From contig NZ_JAPDDR010000011.1 of NCBI RefSeq assembly GCF_025950095.1, positions 62,001-126,000 on the forward strand: a stretch of 64,000 nt of DNA, given 5' to 3'. This document shows, in pieces, positions 54,197 through 62,834 of this stretch. Within the stretch, counting starts at the first letter, position 1. Each line of letters opens with the position of its first letter. The position numbers and the translations under genes were made by a program. Under the pieces are notes generated by a model. The model was not told the origin of the DNA, made no database searches, and saw only the letters and a program-made list of their open reading frames with translations. The DNA is from Luteolibacter rhizosphaerae (lineage in GTDB: Bacteria; Verrucomicrobiota; Verrucomicrobiia; Verrucomicrobiales; Akkermansiaceae).

Positions 54197-55960
54197 TTAC
54201 CAGAAGATGTAGTTCAGGACGATCACGGCGACCATCACGAAGGAACCGAGAACGGCGGGACGCAGGATCCAGGTCTCGTTCTCGTCACGATGTTTCGGCG
54301 TGAGCGAGTAGACCAGGCCGCGGAGTTCGTCGTCGCTCTTCTCGCGCTTGGTGACGAGCGAGAGCACGGCGTTCACGATGAAGGTCACGCTGAAGGCCAC
54401 GATGGCGATCCAGAAGTTCTGGGACATCTCCTTCGGGAATACGATCTCCGAGGCGATCCAGCCGCCCTTCACGCCCGGAGGATTTCCGGCCGCGATGCTC
54501 ATGCCGTGGAAGACCACCGCCGCGGTCGTGCCGACCACCAGACCCCAGAAGGAGCCGGTGCTGTTCGACCGCTTGGTGAACATGCCGAGCAGGAAGGTCG
54601 CGAACAACGGCGCATTCACGAAGCCGAACACGAGTTGCAGGATCGACATGATGTTGTTGTACTTCGACGCCACCAGCGCGAAGCCCATCGAGGCGATGAT
54701 GCCGAAGATCGTCGCATACTTGCCCATGCTGAGCAGCTGCTTGTCGGTCTGGTCCGGCTTCATGGTCTTGTAGAGGTCGTAGGTCCAGACCGTGTTGAAG
54801 GCCGTGACGTTCGCCGCCATACCGGACATGAAGGAGGCCATGAGCGCCGTCAGCGCGAGACCCAGCAGACCGTTCGGGAAGTAGTGGAAGATCATCGAAG
54901 GCAGCACCTGGTTGTAGTTATACACCGTGGCGCCCGCGTCGTTGAGCTTGGTCGGGATCGAGTAGCCGGGGGCAGGATCGCTGGTCAGAGCGTAGGCGAT
55001 CAGGCCGGGCAGGATGACCACCGCCGGGAAGAGCATCTTGGGGATGGCGCCGATGATCGGCGTGCGGCGGGCCGCACCCATCGAGTTCGCGGCCAGCGCG
55101 CGCTGCACTTCCGCGAAGTTCGTGGTCCAGTAGCCGAAGGAGAGCACGAAGCCGAGGCCGAAGAGGATGCCGTACCACGGCACGCCCATGGGGTTCTCGG
55201 TGCCGCCGGTCTGTGCCCAGGAGTGCAGGGCGCCCTGGCCTTGCTCGGAGGCTTGCAGCTTCGCCACCAGGCCGTCCCAGCCGCCCACGTTCTTCAGGGC
55301 GATGTAGGCCAGCGGGGCGATACCGAAGACGATCATGAAGAACTGCAGCACTTCATTGTAGATGGCGGAGCTCAGACCGCCCTTCAGCACGTAGGCCAGC
55401 ACGATCACCGAGGTACCGATCAGGCAGAGCGAGTAGTCCCAGCCGAGCAGCGCGTGCATCAGGTCCGCCAGCGCGTGCATCGAGATGCCGGAGGAGGCCA
55501 CCGTCATGAAGGCGAAGGAGACCGAGTTGAAGACGCGCGTCGGTTCATTGTAGCGCATCTTCAGGTATTCCGGCACCGACTTGGCCTTGGAGCCGTAGTA
55601 CATCGGCATCATGAAGACACCGAGGAAGACCATCGCGGGAATCGCGCCGACCCAGTAGAAGTGGGTGGTCATCACCCCGTATTCCGCACCGGAGGCGGCC
55701 ATACCGATCAACTCCTGTGCGCCGAGGTTGGCCGAGATGAAGGCGAGTCCGCAGACCCAGCCCGGGATGGAACGGCCGGAGAGGAAGAAGTCCTCCGCGC
55801 TGTTCATGTATTTCTTCAGTGCGAAGCCGATGCCGAGGACAAAGGCCAGGTAGATCGCCATGATCGACCAGTCGATGAGGTGCAGGTCGGGTTTGGCCAT
55901 CCCTTCGGTGGAAATGGCGCCGCCGGCGGCGGCAAGCAGCGGGACGAATTCGGATAACAT
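54197..55960 (-). CDS. Second SSS-family sodium/solute symporter
   Basis: 587 residues from ATG at 55960. About 13-14 helices; 'FFLSGRSIPGWVCGLAFISANLGAQELIGMAA', 'GYWTTNFAEVQRALAA' and 'YLKMRYNEPTRVFNSVSFAF' are SSS landmarks. It differs clearly from the other carrier (no 'STEQFVG'), so it likely takes a different sugar or form. Ends with a cytoplasmic tail and final helix 'SFVMVAVIVLNYIFW'. In the galactose operon after galM. Confidence 0.88.
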   Translation of the reverse strand: MLSEFVPLLAAAGGAISTEGMAKPDLHLIDWSIMAIYLAFVLGIGFALKKYMNSAEDFFLSGRSIPGWVCGLAFISANLGAQELIGMAASGAEYGVMTTHFYWVGAIPAMVFLGVFMMPMYYGSKAKSVPEYLKMRYNEPTRVFNSVSFAFMTVASSGISMHALADLMHALLGWDYSLCLIGTSVIVLAYVLKGGLSSAIYNEVLQFFMIVFGIAPLAYIALKNVGGWDGLVAKLQASEQGQGALHSWAQTGGTENPMGVPWYGILFGLGFVLSFGYWTTNFAEVQRALAANSMGAARRTPIIGAIPKMLFPAVVILPGLIAYALTSDPAPGYSIPTKLNDAGATVYNYNQVLPSMIFHYFPNGLLGLALTALMASFMSGMAANVTAFNTVWTYDLYKTMKPDQTDKQLLSMGKYATIFGIIASMGFALVASKYNNIMSILQLVFGFVNAPLFATFLLGMFTKRSNSTGSFWGLVVGTTAAVVFHGMSIAAGNPPGVKGGWIASEIVFPKEMSQNFWIAIVAFSVTFIVNAVLSLVTKREKSDDELRGLVYSLTPKHRDENETWILRPAVLGSFVMVAVIVLNYIFW

Positions 55961-56032
55961 CTTGGGTAGGGCGGGTTTCGCGGAGCGAGCGGCAGTTGAA
56001 GCGGGAGGGGCGCTTCCTATCAAGAGACGAGT

Positions 56033-56062
56033 GCGTGCGCCTCCCGGGAGGAAGGCGCACGC
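56033..56062. other. Strong intercistronic stem-loop
   Basis: Perfect 9-bp stem GCGTGCGCC/GGCGCACGC with a 12-base loop in the 122-bp gap between galM and the SSS transporter. There is no T run, so it more likely stabilises or processes the operon mRNA than ends it. Confidence 0.5.
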
Positions 56063-56082
56063 GGATGAATCGGATCGAGGGC

Positions 56083-57225
56083 TTATTCAGCCAGGAACTT
56101 GTGGACCATCGTGTGAGTGTAGGTCTCGCCGGGCTTCAGCACGGCGGAGGGGAACTCGGGATGGTTCGGAGCGTCCGGGAAGTTCTCGGTTTCCAGGCAG
56201 CAGGCGGTGCGGAAGGCGTATTTCTCGCCCTTCTTGCCGGCCACCTTGCCGTCCAGGAAGTTGCCGCCGTAGAATTGCACGGCGGGCTTGTCGGTGGAGA
56301 TCTCCAAGACGCGGCCGCTCTTCGGATCCTTCAGGCGGGCAGCCAGGCGGATGCCCTTCTTCGGCGTGAGCACCCAGGCGTGGTCGTAACCGCCGCCGAG
56401 CTTGAGCGCTTCGAACTTGGTTTCCACGCGGTCACCGATCGCGGTCGGCTTGGTGAAATCCATCGGCGTGTCCTTCACCGGGTCCAGCTTGCCGGTCGGG
56501 ATCAGGCCCGCGTCGGTCGGCAGATACTTGTCCGCATCCAGCATCAGGATGTGGTCGTTGATCGTGGTCTTCGGGTCGCCGCTGAGGTTCCAGTAGCTGT
56601 GGTGCACGATATTGAGCACCGTCGGCGCGTCGGTGGTGGCGGAGACTTCCCACTTCAGCTCGTTGGCCTCGGTGAGGGTGTAGGTCACCTTGGTGGTCAG
56701 GGTGCCGGGATAGCCTTCCTCGCCATCCGGAGAGACGTAGGTGAAGGCCACGGCATTCGCCTTCTCATCGGGCTCGGCCTTCCACATGCGCTTGTTGAAG
56801 CCGACCTTGCCGCCGTGGAGGTGACAGGGGATGCCGCCGGGCTCGTTGTTCGTGGCCAGGGTGTATTCCTTGCCGTTCAGGGAGAAGACGCCCTTCGCGA
56901 TGCGGTTGCCGAAGCGGCCGACCGTGGCGCCGAAGTAGGGATTGCCCTCGGAGAGATAGCCCTCGGCGCTGTCGAAGCCGTGGGTCACGTCGGCGACCTT
57001 GCCGGCCTTGTCCGGCACTTCCATGGCCACCAGCGTGGCACCGAGGTCGGAAAGCTTGGCGCGCAGGCCGTTTTTGTTGGTCAGCGTATAGACCTTGGCC
57101 TCTTTGCCATCCGGGGTTTTTCCGAAGGATTCCATGGCGATTTTCTCAGCGGAAGCGGTTCCAATTTGGGCGGCTCCAGTAAGGGCGGCGGCGGCCATCA
57201 GCGTCATCAAAGGCTTGGTTTTCAT
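56083..57225 (-). CDS. galM: Exported aldose 1-epimerase (galactose mutarotase)
   Basis: 380 residues from ATG at 57225 with a signal peptide ('LMTLMAAAALTGAAQIGTASA'). Mutarotase landmarks: 'NRIAKGVFSLNGKEY', 'LHGGKVGFNKRMW' , 'HHSYWNLSG' (the catalytic His), 'GGGYDHAWVL' and 'CLETENFPDAPNHPEFP' with the catalytic Glu. Interconverts alpha and beta galactose, here outside the cytoplasm before transport. First gene of the operon, so its promoter lies in 57226-57495. Confidence 0.9.
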   Translation of the reverse strand: MKTKPLMTLMAAAALTGAAQIGTASAEKIAMESFGKTPDGKEAKVYTLTNKNGLRAKLSDLGATLVAMEVPDKAGKVADVTHGFDSAEGYLSEGNPYFGATVGRFGNRIAKGVFSLNGKEYTLATNNEPGGIPCHLHGGKVGFNKRMWKAEPDEKANAVAFTYVSPDGEEGYPGTLTTKVTYTLTEANELKWEVSATTDAPTVLNIVHHSYWNLSGDPKTTINDHILMLDADKYLPTDAGLIPTGKLDPVKDTPMDFTKPTAIGDRVETKFEALKLGGGYDHAWVLTPKKGIRLAARLKDPKSGRVLEISTDKPAVQFYGGNFLDGKVAGKKGEKYAFRTACCLETENFPDAPNHPEFPSAVLKPGETYTHTMVHKFLAE

Positions 57226-57495
57226 GGGTTGCTCAAACGGGGTTGAAGGGTGGAACCGGTTAGGGATCGGTGTAAATGCCAAATCCCGTCCTCATCCTAG
57301 GTTCCTCCCATCCTCCGCTGAGGCCCGGGGACAAGCAAGGATTCCCTGTGTAAACAAGGCTGCCGCGTTTGGACCGGGAGCGGCACGATGGGAGGAAAGT
57401 GCGGATTCCGTCTTGTCGCCTTTTCGGGCGGTCTGACCTTCCTTTCTCAGGGAAGATTTCCTTGTCTCCCGGCGAGCCGGGGCGAGAAAGACGGC

Positions 57496-57939
57496 ATGAG
57501 CCTCGACTTCCAGACCAGTCCGGACCCGGCCGCATGGCTCGATGATGTCCTCGCCGCCTTCAACTGCCAGACCGGCACCCTGCACAAGGCGGACGGCGGG
57601 TTCCTCGATCTGGTGGTGGCGAAGGGCGTGCCGGATTTCCTGCTGCCGAAGATCAGCCGCATCCCCTTCGGCAAGGGCATCGCCGGGGCCGCGGCGGAGC
57701 GCCGGGAGCCGGTGGAGCTCTGCAACCTGCAGGAGGACCTGGGCGATGTGGCCCGGCCGGATGCCCGCCAGACCCAAGTCTCCGGATCGCTCGCGGTGCC
57801 GGTTTTCGCCCCGGATGGTGAGCGTGTGCTCGGCACGCTGGGCGTGGGCATGCATGCGCCTCATGATTTCAGCGCGGATGAAAAAGCGCGGCTCGCGGCC
57901 ATTGCTACCCAAGTCGGTGCGGTATGGAGTGCAAATTGA
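57496..57939 (+). CDS. GAF-domain protein
   Basis: 147 residues from ATG at 57496, essentially one GAF domain ('DDVLAAFNCQTGTLHKADGG', 'FGKGIAGAAAERREPVELCN', 'SLAVPVFAPDGERVLGTLGVG'). GAF domains bind small ligands or regulate partners; it has no attached output domain. Divergent from galM across 270 bp that contain no other gene. Alternative: a free-methionine-sulfoxide-reductase relative, but the paired cysteines of that family are not both present. Confidence 0.8.
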   Translation: MSLDFQTSPDPAAWLDDVLAAFNCQTGTLHKADGGFLDLVVAKGVPDFLLPKISRIPFGKGIAGAAAERREPVELCNLQEDLGDVARPDARQTQVSGSLAVPVFAPDGERVLGTLGVGMHAPHDFSADEKARLAAIATQVGAVWSAN

Positions 57940-57984
57940 GCGCCGACATTGACCAGCGGGCTCTTCGCTCGTTAGATAGGGGCC

Positions 57985-58479
57985 ATGACACCCGTCGGGG
58001 CCGCGAAGAAGATACTCGACACGATGCTGGGTCACCTCGGTTTCCACCCGGAAATCGAGGTCATCGACAGTGACGACGAGCCGTGCCTCCAGATCCATAC
58101 CCCCCGCAGCGAGCTACTCATCGGCAAGGACGGGGAACGGCTGGACGACCTGCAGTACCTGGTGAACCGGGTGCTAAAGAAACACTTCCCGAAAGCGCCC
58201 CGCGTGCGGATCGACTGCGAACACTACCGCGCGATCCAGGAGGACAAGCTCGCCGCCGAAGTGCGCGGCGCGGCGGAAGCGGTGAAGGCCAGCGGCAAAC
58301 CTTTCAAGATGCGTCCGCTGAACGCCTACTACCGCCGCCTGGTGCACAACGCGCTGGTGGATGAGACGGAAGTGGAGAGCGTTTCGCCCGGCGGCGACGA
58401 GCGGCTGAAGCGCATCATCATCCGCCCCCGCGGCTCCGGCCCGGCGGAGGGCGAGGGCGAGAGCACCACTTCCGAATGA
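57985..58479 (+). CDS. KH-R3H RNA-binding protein (KhpB/Jag type without Jag-N)
   Basis: 164 residues. A KH-like domain with 'LLIGKDGERLDDLQYLVNRVLKKHF' (about 43-67) and an R3H domain with 'DCEHYRAIQEDKLAAEVRGAAEAV' and 'LNAYYRRLVHNALVD'. The Jag-N anchor of Firmicute KhpB is missing. Binds single-stranded nucleic acid. Overlaps the DoxX start by four bases; Glu/Ser-rich tail. Confidence 0.85.
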   Translation: MTPVGAAKKILDTMLGHLGFHPEIEVIDSDDEPCLQIHTPRSELLIGKDGERLDDLQYLVNRVLKKHFPKAPRVRIDCEHYRAIQEDKLAAEVRGAAEAVKASGKPFKMRPLNAYYRRLVHNALVDETEVESVSPGGDERLKRIIIRPRGSGPAEGEGESTTSE

Positions 58480-58946
58480 AACGCTTCCTTTTCGACTGCG
58501 GCACCCGCGATCCCCTTGCCTCCACCGGTCTCCTCGTCCTGCGCGCGAGCTTCGGGCTCATGATGCTGTTCGGCCACGGCATCGTGAAGTGGCAGAACTA
58601 CCCGGAGATGCTGAAGATGTGGAATGTGACCCCGGCGATCTGGCCGCTCAGCACGATGAGCGCGCCGATGAGCTTGATGGCCACCATCGGCGCGGAGGTC
58701 TTCGCCTCGGCCCTGCTCGTGCTCGGCCTGATGACCCGCCCGGCGGCCTTCATCCTCGGCTTCGCGATGTGCGTGGCAGCCTTCCAGGTGCATGCGCTGG
58801 ATCCCTTCTTCTCGAAGGGCGGCGCGGCCAAGGAGATGGCGGTGCTCTACCTCATCCCGGCCTTCGTGCTGATCATCACCGGCGGCGGCCAATGGTCGCT
58901 GGATGCCGCGCTCCACAACGACGACAAGCGCCGCCGCAGGCGGTGA
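58476..58946 (+). CDS. DoxX-family membrane protein
   Basis: 156 residues, four helices, with 'VLRASFGLMMLFGHGIVKW' (DoxX first helix), 'AEVFASALLVLGLMTRPAAF' and 'VLYLIPAFVLIITGGGQWSLD'. DoxX-type proteins act in membrane redox or thiosulfate/quinone chemistry in some archaea and bacteria; role here unknown. Translationally coupled to the R3H gene. Confidence 0.85.
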   Translation: MKRFLFDCGTRDPLASTGLLVLRASFGLMMLFGHGIVKWQNYPEMLKMWNVTPAIWPLSTMSAPMSLMATIGAEVFASALLVLGLMTRPAAFILGFAMCVAAFQVHALDPFFSKGGAAKEMAVLYLIPAFVLIITGGGQWSLDAALHNDDKRRRRR

Positions 58947-59007
58947 GCGATGAGCAAGGAGCAGAGAGCATGGAGATAGAGTTCTTGGCTTCAGCCTCTT
59001 TCTCTCC

Positions 59008-59046
59008 GCTCCAAGCTCCAAGCTCCAAGCTCCAAGCTCCGAGCTC
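59008..59046. repeat. AAGCTCC tandem repeat
   Basis: Four perfect tandem copies of the heptamer AAGCTCC (59013-59040) flanked by partial units, just upstream of the thioesterase start. A word-repeat of the same kind as the other inverted repeats in the window. Could vary in copy number and shift promoter spacing. Confidence 0.8.
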
Positions 59047-59056
59047 TCCGCTCCTC

Positions 59057-59404
59057 ATGGAAACCCATCGACTCGTCCTGCCGGAGGACCTGAACCACTT
59101 CGGGTTCCTCTTCGGCGGGCGGCTGCTAGCATGGGTCGATGAAGCCTGCTGGATCGCCGCCTCGCTGGATTACCCGCACTGCCAGTTCGTCACCATCGGC
59201 ATGGACAAGGTGGAGTTCCACTACTCCGTGCGGCAGGGCACGATCCTGAACATCCGTTGCGAGAAGCAGCGCGAGGGGAATACCTCCGTGAGCTATCGCG
59301 TGGACGTCTTCGACCGCCGGAATCTCCACGCCCCGCCGATCTTCAGCACGGGCATCACCTATGTGAGCGTGGATGACGCGGGCCGGAAACGTCCGATCCG
59401 GTAA
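59057..59404 (+). CDS. Hotdog-fold acyl-CoA thioesterase, YciA type
   Basis: 115 residues from ATG at 59057. 'HFGFLFGGRLLAWVDEACWIAA' is the hotdog helix with the catalytic Asp/Glu pair; 'VEFHYSVRQGTILNIRCE' and 'STGITYVSVDDAGRKRPI' complete the sheet. Cleaves acyl-CoA esters. Preceded directly by a tandem heptamer repeat. The upstream open frame is repeat DNA. Confidence 0.85.
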   Translation: METHRLVLPEDLNHFGFLFGGRLLAWVDEACWIAASLDYPHCQFVTIGMDKVEFHYSVRQGTILNIRCEKQREGNTSVSYRVDVFDRRNLHAPPIFSTGITYVSVDDAGRKRPIR

Positions 59405-59484
59405 GGGCACCGGCAGGAGGCTCCCCCCTGTCCTTTCCACGGACTTGATCCGGATAGGGAACCATCGATGCTCTTGGTGTCGAT

Positions 59485-59946
59485 ATGGGTCACTGCGTTA
59501 CAGCCCTCATTGCGAATCAGAACATCTCCGCCTATCTCCGCGAGAATCACTCGCTGGCAGCTGTGGACTTGGGGAAGGGTTGGCATCTGGTGCCGTTGGA
59601 TGACGATGATCTCGACAATCTGGGTCTGGATTTCAGCACGGTCCTAGACGGGTTTAATTACCTTTCTCCAAGTCTGAGGGACTTCATGATCGAGCTCTCG
59701 GGCCTCGGGGCTCTCGCCTACGTCGAAACGGAGTATTTCGGCGGGGAAGGTGGTCAGGCGGCAGCTGCCTTCAAGGAGGGCAGGCTGCTCGCCACCCCCT
59801 CTGCCGAAGAGCGGGCTATCAACCGTGCTTTGCGGTCCATCGGGATCTTCGCGCCGGAAGGGCTCGACGAATTTGATCACATCGGTCTTTCCCGCCATCG
59901 CCACACCTCCGACTGGAAAGAGGCTGCCAGCGAGGCAAAGGCATGA
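59485..59946 (+). CDS. Hypothetical soluble protein
   Basis: 153 residues, no signal peptide. 'MGHCVTALIANQNISAYLREN' and 'ALAYVETEYFGGEGGQAAAAF' with 'GLSRHRHTSDW' near the C-terminus give a compact alpha/beta pattern. Histidine-rich end. Family not recognised; it follows the thioesterase by 80 bp on the same strand. Confidence 0.6.
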   Translation: MGHCVTALIANQNISAYLRENHSLAAVDLGKGWHLVPLDDDDLDNLGLDFSTVLDGFNYLSPSLRDFMIELSGLGALAYVETEYFGGEGGQAAAAFKEGRLLATPSAEERAINRALRSIGIFAPEGLDEFDHIGLSRHRHTSDWKEAASEAKA

Positions 59947-59993
59947 GTGAGTTCACAGACAGGGGACCAGCAGTTAATGGATCGGCTGAAGGC

Positions 59994-60225
59994 TAATGCC
60001 GTTAAGGACTCATTTTTGAAGAGCAGTCCGTAAGGAGCTTCGGACAAATTGACCACGGATTATACGGATTATACGGATCTAGCGGATTACGCGGATGAGG
60101 CTGTGTTGGCTCCGCGCAAAGAGACTCCCATTCGAGATCCTTCAGATCCTGTCTTTGAATCCGTCCAATCCTCTAAATCCGTATAATCCGTGGTAAATGG
60201 GGTCTACCAGCCCTTAACGGCATTG
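59994..60225. mobile_element. MITE-like element with terminal inverted repeats and 10-bp target duplication
   Basis: Ends pair as TAATGCCGTTAAGG (59994-60007) and CCTTAACGGCATTG (60212-60225), 13 of 14 bases complementary. Flanking host sequence is duplicated: GGCTGAAGGC at 59984-59993 and again at 60226-60235. Inside is a second, nested inverted repeat, ACCACGGATTATACGGATTA and CCGTATAATCCGTGGT. The 232-bp interior has no credible gene. This is good evidence for transposition by an enzyme acting in trans; it fills the whole gap between two genes. Confidence 0.85.
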
Positions 60226-60279
60226 GGCTGAAGGCGGTGCTTGCTGACCGAAGCGGACGACGCGAGTATTCATTCGATT

Positions 60280-60707
60280 GTGAAAAGACTCCTCCCCATT
60301 GCAGCAGGTTTCTGGGTCCTCGCCGCGCAGGTGTCGGCCGGTGGTCCGGTGATCCGGACGAACGATCTTCCGGCGGGCTCGGAACTTCGTAAGGACCTGT
60401 CTTGGGAGACGGAGAACAAGCAGTTGGAGGCGAGGATTCTCAAGCTGATCCCACTGGGGACCGCGGAAGGCGATGCCAAAGAGTTCTTCAAGAAGCACAT
60501 GCCTCCGAAGACACAAAGGTCTTCGACGAGGGTGGAATCGCCAAGGATCTCCCGGAAAACCTGCTCAACAGGCCTTATACCTCGTATCGCATCTACAGCG
60601 AATACCACCCGCTCAATTTAAGTTTGCAGTGGATCGTGGTTCTCTTCTTCTTCGAGCAAGGGAAGCTGGATCAAATCCACATCGCGCGGTGCGCGGTGTC
60701 TGCATAG
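60280..60707 (+). pseudogene. Secreted protein gene broken by a frameshift
   Basis: GTG at 60280 opens a signal peptide ('VKRLLPIAAGFWVLAAQVSA') and then 'LEARILKLIPLGTAEGDAKEFFKKHMPP' in one frame. Near 60500-60515 the sensible sequence moves to another frame that continues 'DTKVFDEGGIAKDLPENLLN' and 'SLQWIVVLFFFEQGKLDQIHI' to a stop at 60707. Joined, it is a roughly 140-residue exported protein. Real decay or a sequencing error. A gene fragment follows directly. Confidence 0.65.
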
Positions 60708-60726
60708 ACTCGGTCGAGCTCGCTGC

Positions 60727-60882
60727 CTTGGACGCGGCGCGAGCTACCGGATCGAGGCGTCCGAAGACCTCGAAACTTGGACCACCATCGAGAGGGGGAT
60801 CAGCGGCAGCGGGGTCCTGGCCAGCCGCCTCTACAGCTTGAAGGAACACGGGAAGCGCTATTTTCGGGCGAAGCGGGAGTGA
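60727..60882 (+). pseudogene. C-terminal fragment of a secreted repeat-type protein
   Basis: A third frame reads 'GASYRIEASEDLETWTTIERG', 'LASRLYSLKEHGKRYFRAKRE' to a stop at 60880-60882, with no start codon. This tail motif ('YRIEAS..LETWTT.....KRYFRA') ends many large verrucomicrobial secreted proteins (recalled), including a similar 'YEIQGSTNLGNW' in the window's own large secreted gene. Thus the region 60.28-60.88 kb is a decaying locus. Confidence 0.6.
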
Positions 60883-60977
60883 GGCAGTTATCTTCCGCCC
60901 CATTGGCACTGAAGATCACGCTGCACGTTCAAAACATTGAAAGTCCGCGCAGTTTCGGGACGTTTTAGGGTCGCCTC

Positions 60978-62834
60978 GTGTCGTATTCCCGCGTCATTCT
61001 CCTGAGCCTTGCCAGCGCCCTGCCGGGTGCGGCGGATTCGTTTTCAGACAAGGCCACGCCCTTGCTCTCAAGATATTGCTACGACTGCCACGGCGAGAAG
61101 AAGCAGAAGGGCGGGATCGAGGTGCATCACCTGACCTCGCAGGAGGCGGCCTTCAAGCAGCACCGCTTCCTCGAAAACATCGCGAAGCAGGTGGAGGACG
61201 GCGACATGCCGCCGGATGACGAGGACTTACTGCCCACCCCGGAGGAACGCGCCGCGCTGGTCGATGAGATCCGCGGCGTGCTGAAGAAGCTGGAGAGCGG
61301 CAGCTTCCCGCGCAATCCGGGGCGCACCACCGTGCGCCGGCTGAACCGGAACGAGTATAACAACACCGTCCGTGATCTCTTCGGCATCGATTTCCAACCC
61401 GGGAAGGACTTCCCCTCGGATGGCGCGGGCGGCGAGGGATTCGACAACGTGGGCGATGCGCTCTTCGTGCAGCCCTCGCTGATGGAGAAATACCTGTCCG
61501 CATCGAAGCGGATCATCACGGCGATCTACGAGGACCCGAAGAAGCGCGAGCGGGTGATCCTGGCGAAGCCGGGCGACAAGACGACGCCGGAACAAGCGGC
61601 ACGCACGGTGCTGCTCACGCATGCCTCGCTGGCCTTCCGCCGACGTGTGACGGATGAGGATCTCGCGCCGCTGCTCGCGGTCTTCGGCAAGAAGCTCTCG
61701 GAAGGTGCCGCCTATGAGGATGCGCTGCGCCCGCCGCTGCAATCGCTGCTGCTGCACCCCGCCTTCCTGTTCCGCATGGAGGACGATCAAGCGGGCAAGG
61801 CAGAGTGGAAGGTGAACGACTTCGAGCTGGCCACCCGGCTCTCCTATTTCCTCTGGGCCTCGATGCCCGACAAGCCGCTGCTGAAGCTGGCGAGCGAGGG
61901 CAAGATCTCCGATCCTGCGGTGCTGCGCGCGGAGACGCTGCGCATGCTGGCCGACAAGCGCTCGGAGACGCTGGCGCGGCACTTCGCCGGGCAGTGGCTG
62001 GGCTTCGAGGAACTGCGCGAGGTGGCGGAGCCGGATCCGAAGCGCTTCCCCACCTTCACCCAGAGCCTGCGCGTGGCGATGTATCGCGAGTCGGTGGAGT
62101 TCTTCAATCACCTGATCCAGGCGAACCGCCCGGTGAGCGACTTGATCCATGCCGACTACACCTTCGCGAACGACGAATTGGCGAAACACTATGGCATCGG
62201 CGGCGTGAGCGGATCGCAGATGCAAAAGGTGTCGCTCACCGATGCGAACCGCGGTGGCGTGATCGGCCAAGCCTCCATCCTCACGGCCACCTCGCTGCCG
62301 CTGCGCACCAGCCCGGTGAAGCGCGGCAAGTGGATCCTGGACAACCTGCTCGGCACGCCCCCTCCCCCGCCGCCACCGGATGCAGGCGTGCTGCCCGGCG
62401 ATGACAAGTCGCCGCAGGGACTGTCCTTCCGCGAGACGTTGGAATTGCACCGGCAGAAGGCGAGCTGCGCCGGCTGCCACGCGAAGATCGATCCGCTGGG
62501 CTTCGGCTTGGAGAACTTCGATGCGATCGGCCGCTGGCGCACGACCGACGCGAACGGTGCGCCGATCGACTCGAAGGCGACCATGGAGGGCGGCATCAGC
62601 TTCTCCACCCCGGCGGAGCTGAAGAAGTTGCTGCAGGGATCGGACGAGCTTTTCCTTCGAAACCTCGCCCGCAAGATGCTAGCCTATTCGCTAGGCCGGC
62701 CGCTGGAGTATTACGATGAGCCGGTCGTGAGCGACCTCGTCGGCAAGCTCCGCAAGGATGACCTGAAGATGCAGTCGCTGATCCTGGCGATCGTCGAGTC
62801 CCACCCCTTCCAGAACCGCAGCGCGAAGAGATGA
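60978..62834 (+). CDS. DUF1587/DUF1592/DUF1588/DUF1585 cytochrome-type protein
   Basis: 618 residues from GTG at 60978, signal peptide 'VILLSLASALPGAADS'. Haem motif 'CYDCH' (about 34) and 'CAGCH' (about 490) bracket the DUF1587/1592/1588 blocks ('FLRRVT.EDL', 'YFLWASMPD', 'HFAGQWLGFEEL', 'TSPVKRGKWILDNLLG', 'FGLENFDAIGRWR'). This planctomycete/verrucomicrobial protein family is exported and often next to DUF1552 genes. Overlaps the next gene by four bases. Probably an electron-transfer or polymer-degradation component; unknown. Confidence 0.92.
   Translation: MSYSRVILLSLASALPGAADSFSDKATPLLSRYCYDCHGEKKQKGGIEVHHLTSQEAAFKQHRFLENIAKQVEDGDMPPDDEDLLPTPEERAALVDEIRGVLKKLESGSFPRNPGRTTVRRLNRNEYNNTVRDLFGIDFQPGKDFPSDGAGGEGFDNVGDALFVQPSLMEKYLSASKRIITAIYEDPKKRERVILAKPGDKTTPEQAARTVLLTHASLAFRRRVTDEDLAPLLAVFGKKLSEGAAYEDALRPPLQSLLLHPAFLFRMEDDQAGKAEWKVNDFELATRLSYFLWASMPDKPLLKLASEGKISDPAVLRAETLRMLADKRSETLARHFAGQWLGFEELREVAEPDPKRFPTFTQSLRVAMYRESVEFFNHLIQANRPVSDLIHADYTFANDELAKHYGIGGVSGSQMQKVSLTDANRGGVIGQASILTATSLPLRTSPVKRGKWILDNLLGTPPPPPPPDAGVLPGDDKSPQGLSFRETLELHRQKASCAGCHAKIDPLGFGLENFDAIGRWRTTDANGAPIDSKATMEGGISFSTPAELKKLLQGSDELFLRNLARKMLAYSLGRPLEYYDEPVVSDLVGKLRKDDLKMQSLILAIVESHPFQNRSAKR

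Noticed and set aside
54173-55957. A 594-residue plus-strand frame opposite the SSS transporter
   Set aside because: Composition is His/Arg/Asp-rich and motif-free; the other strand is a clear transporter.
57226-57495. Riboswitch in the galM leader
   Set aside because: No recognisable aptamer core or expression platform; only ordinary promoter-sized sequence.
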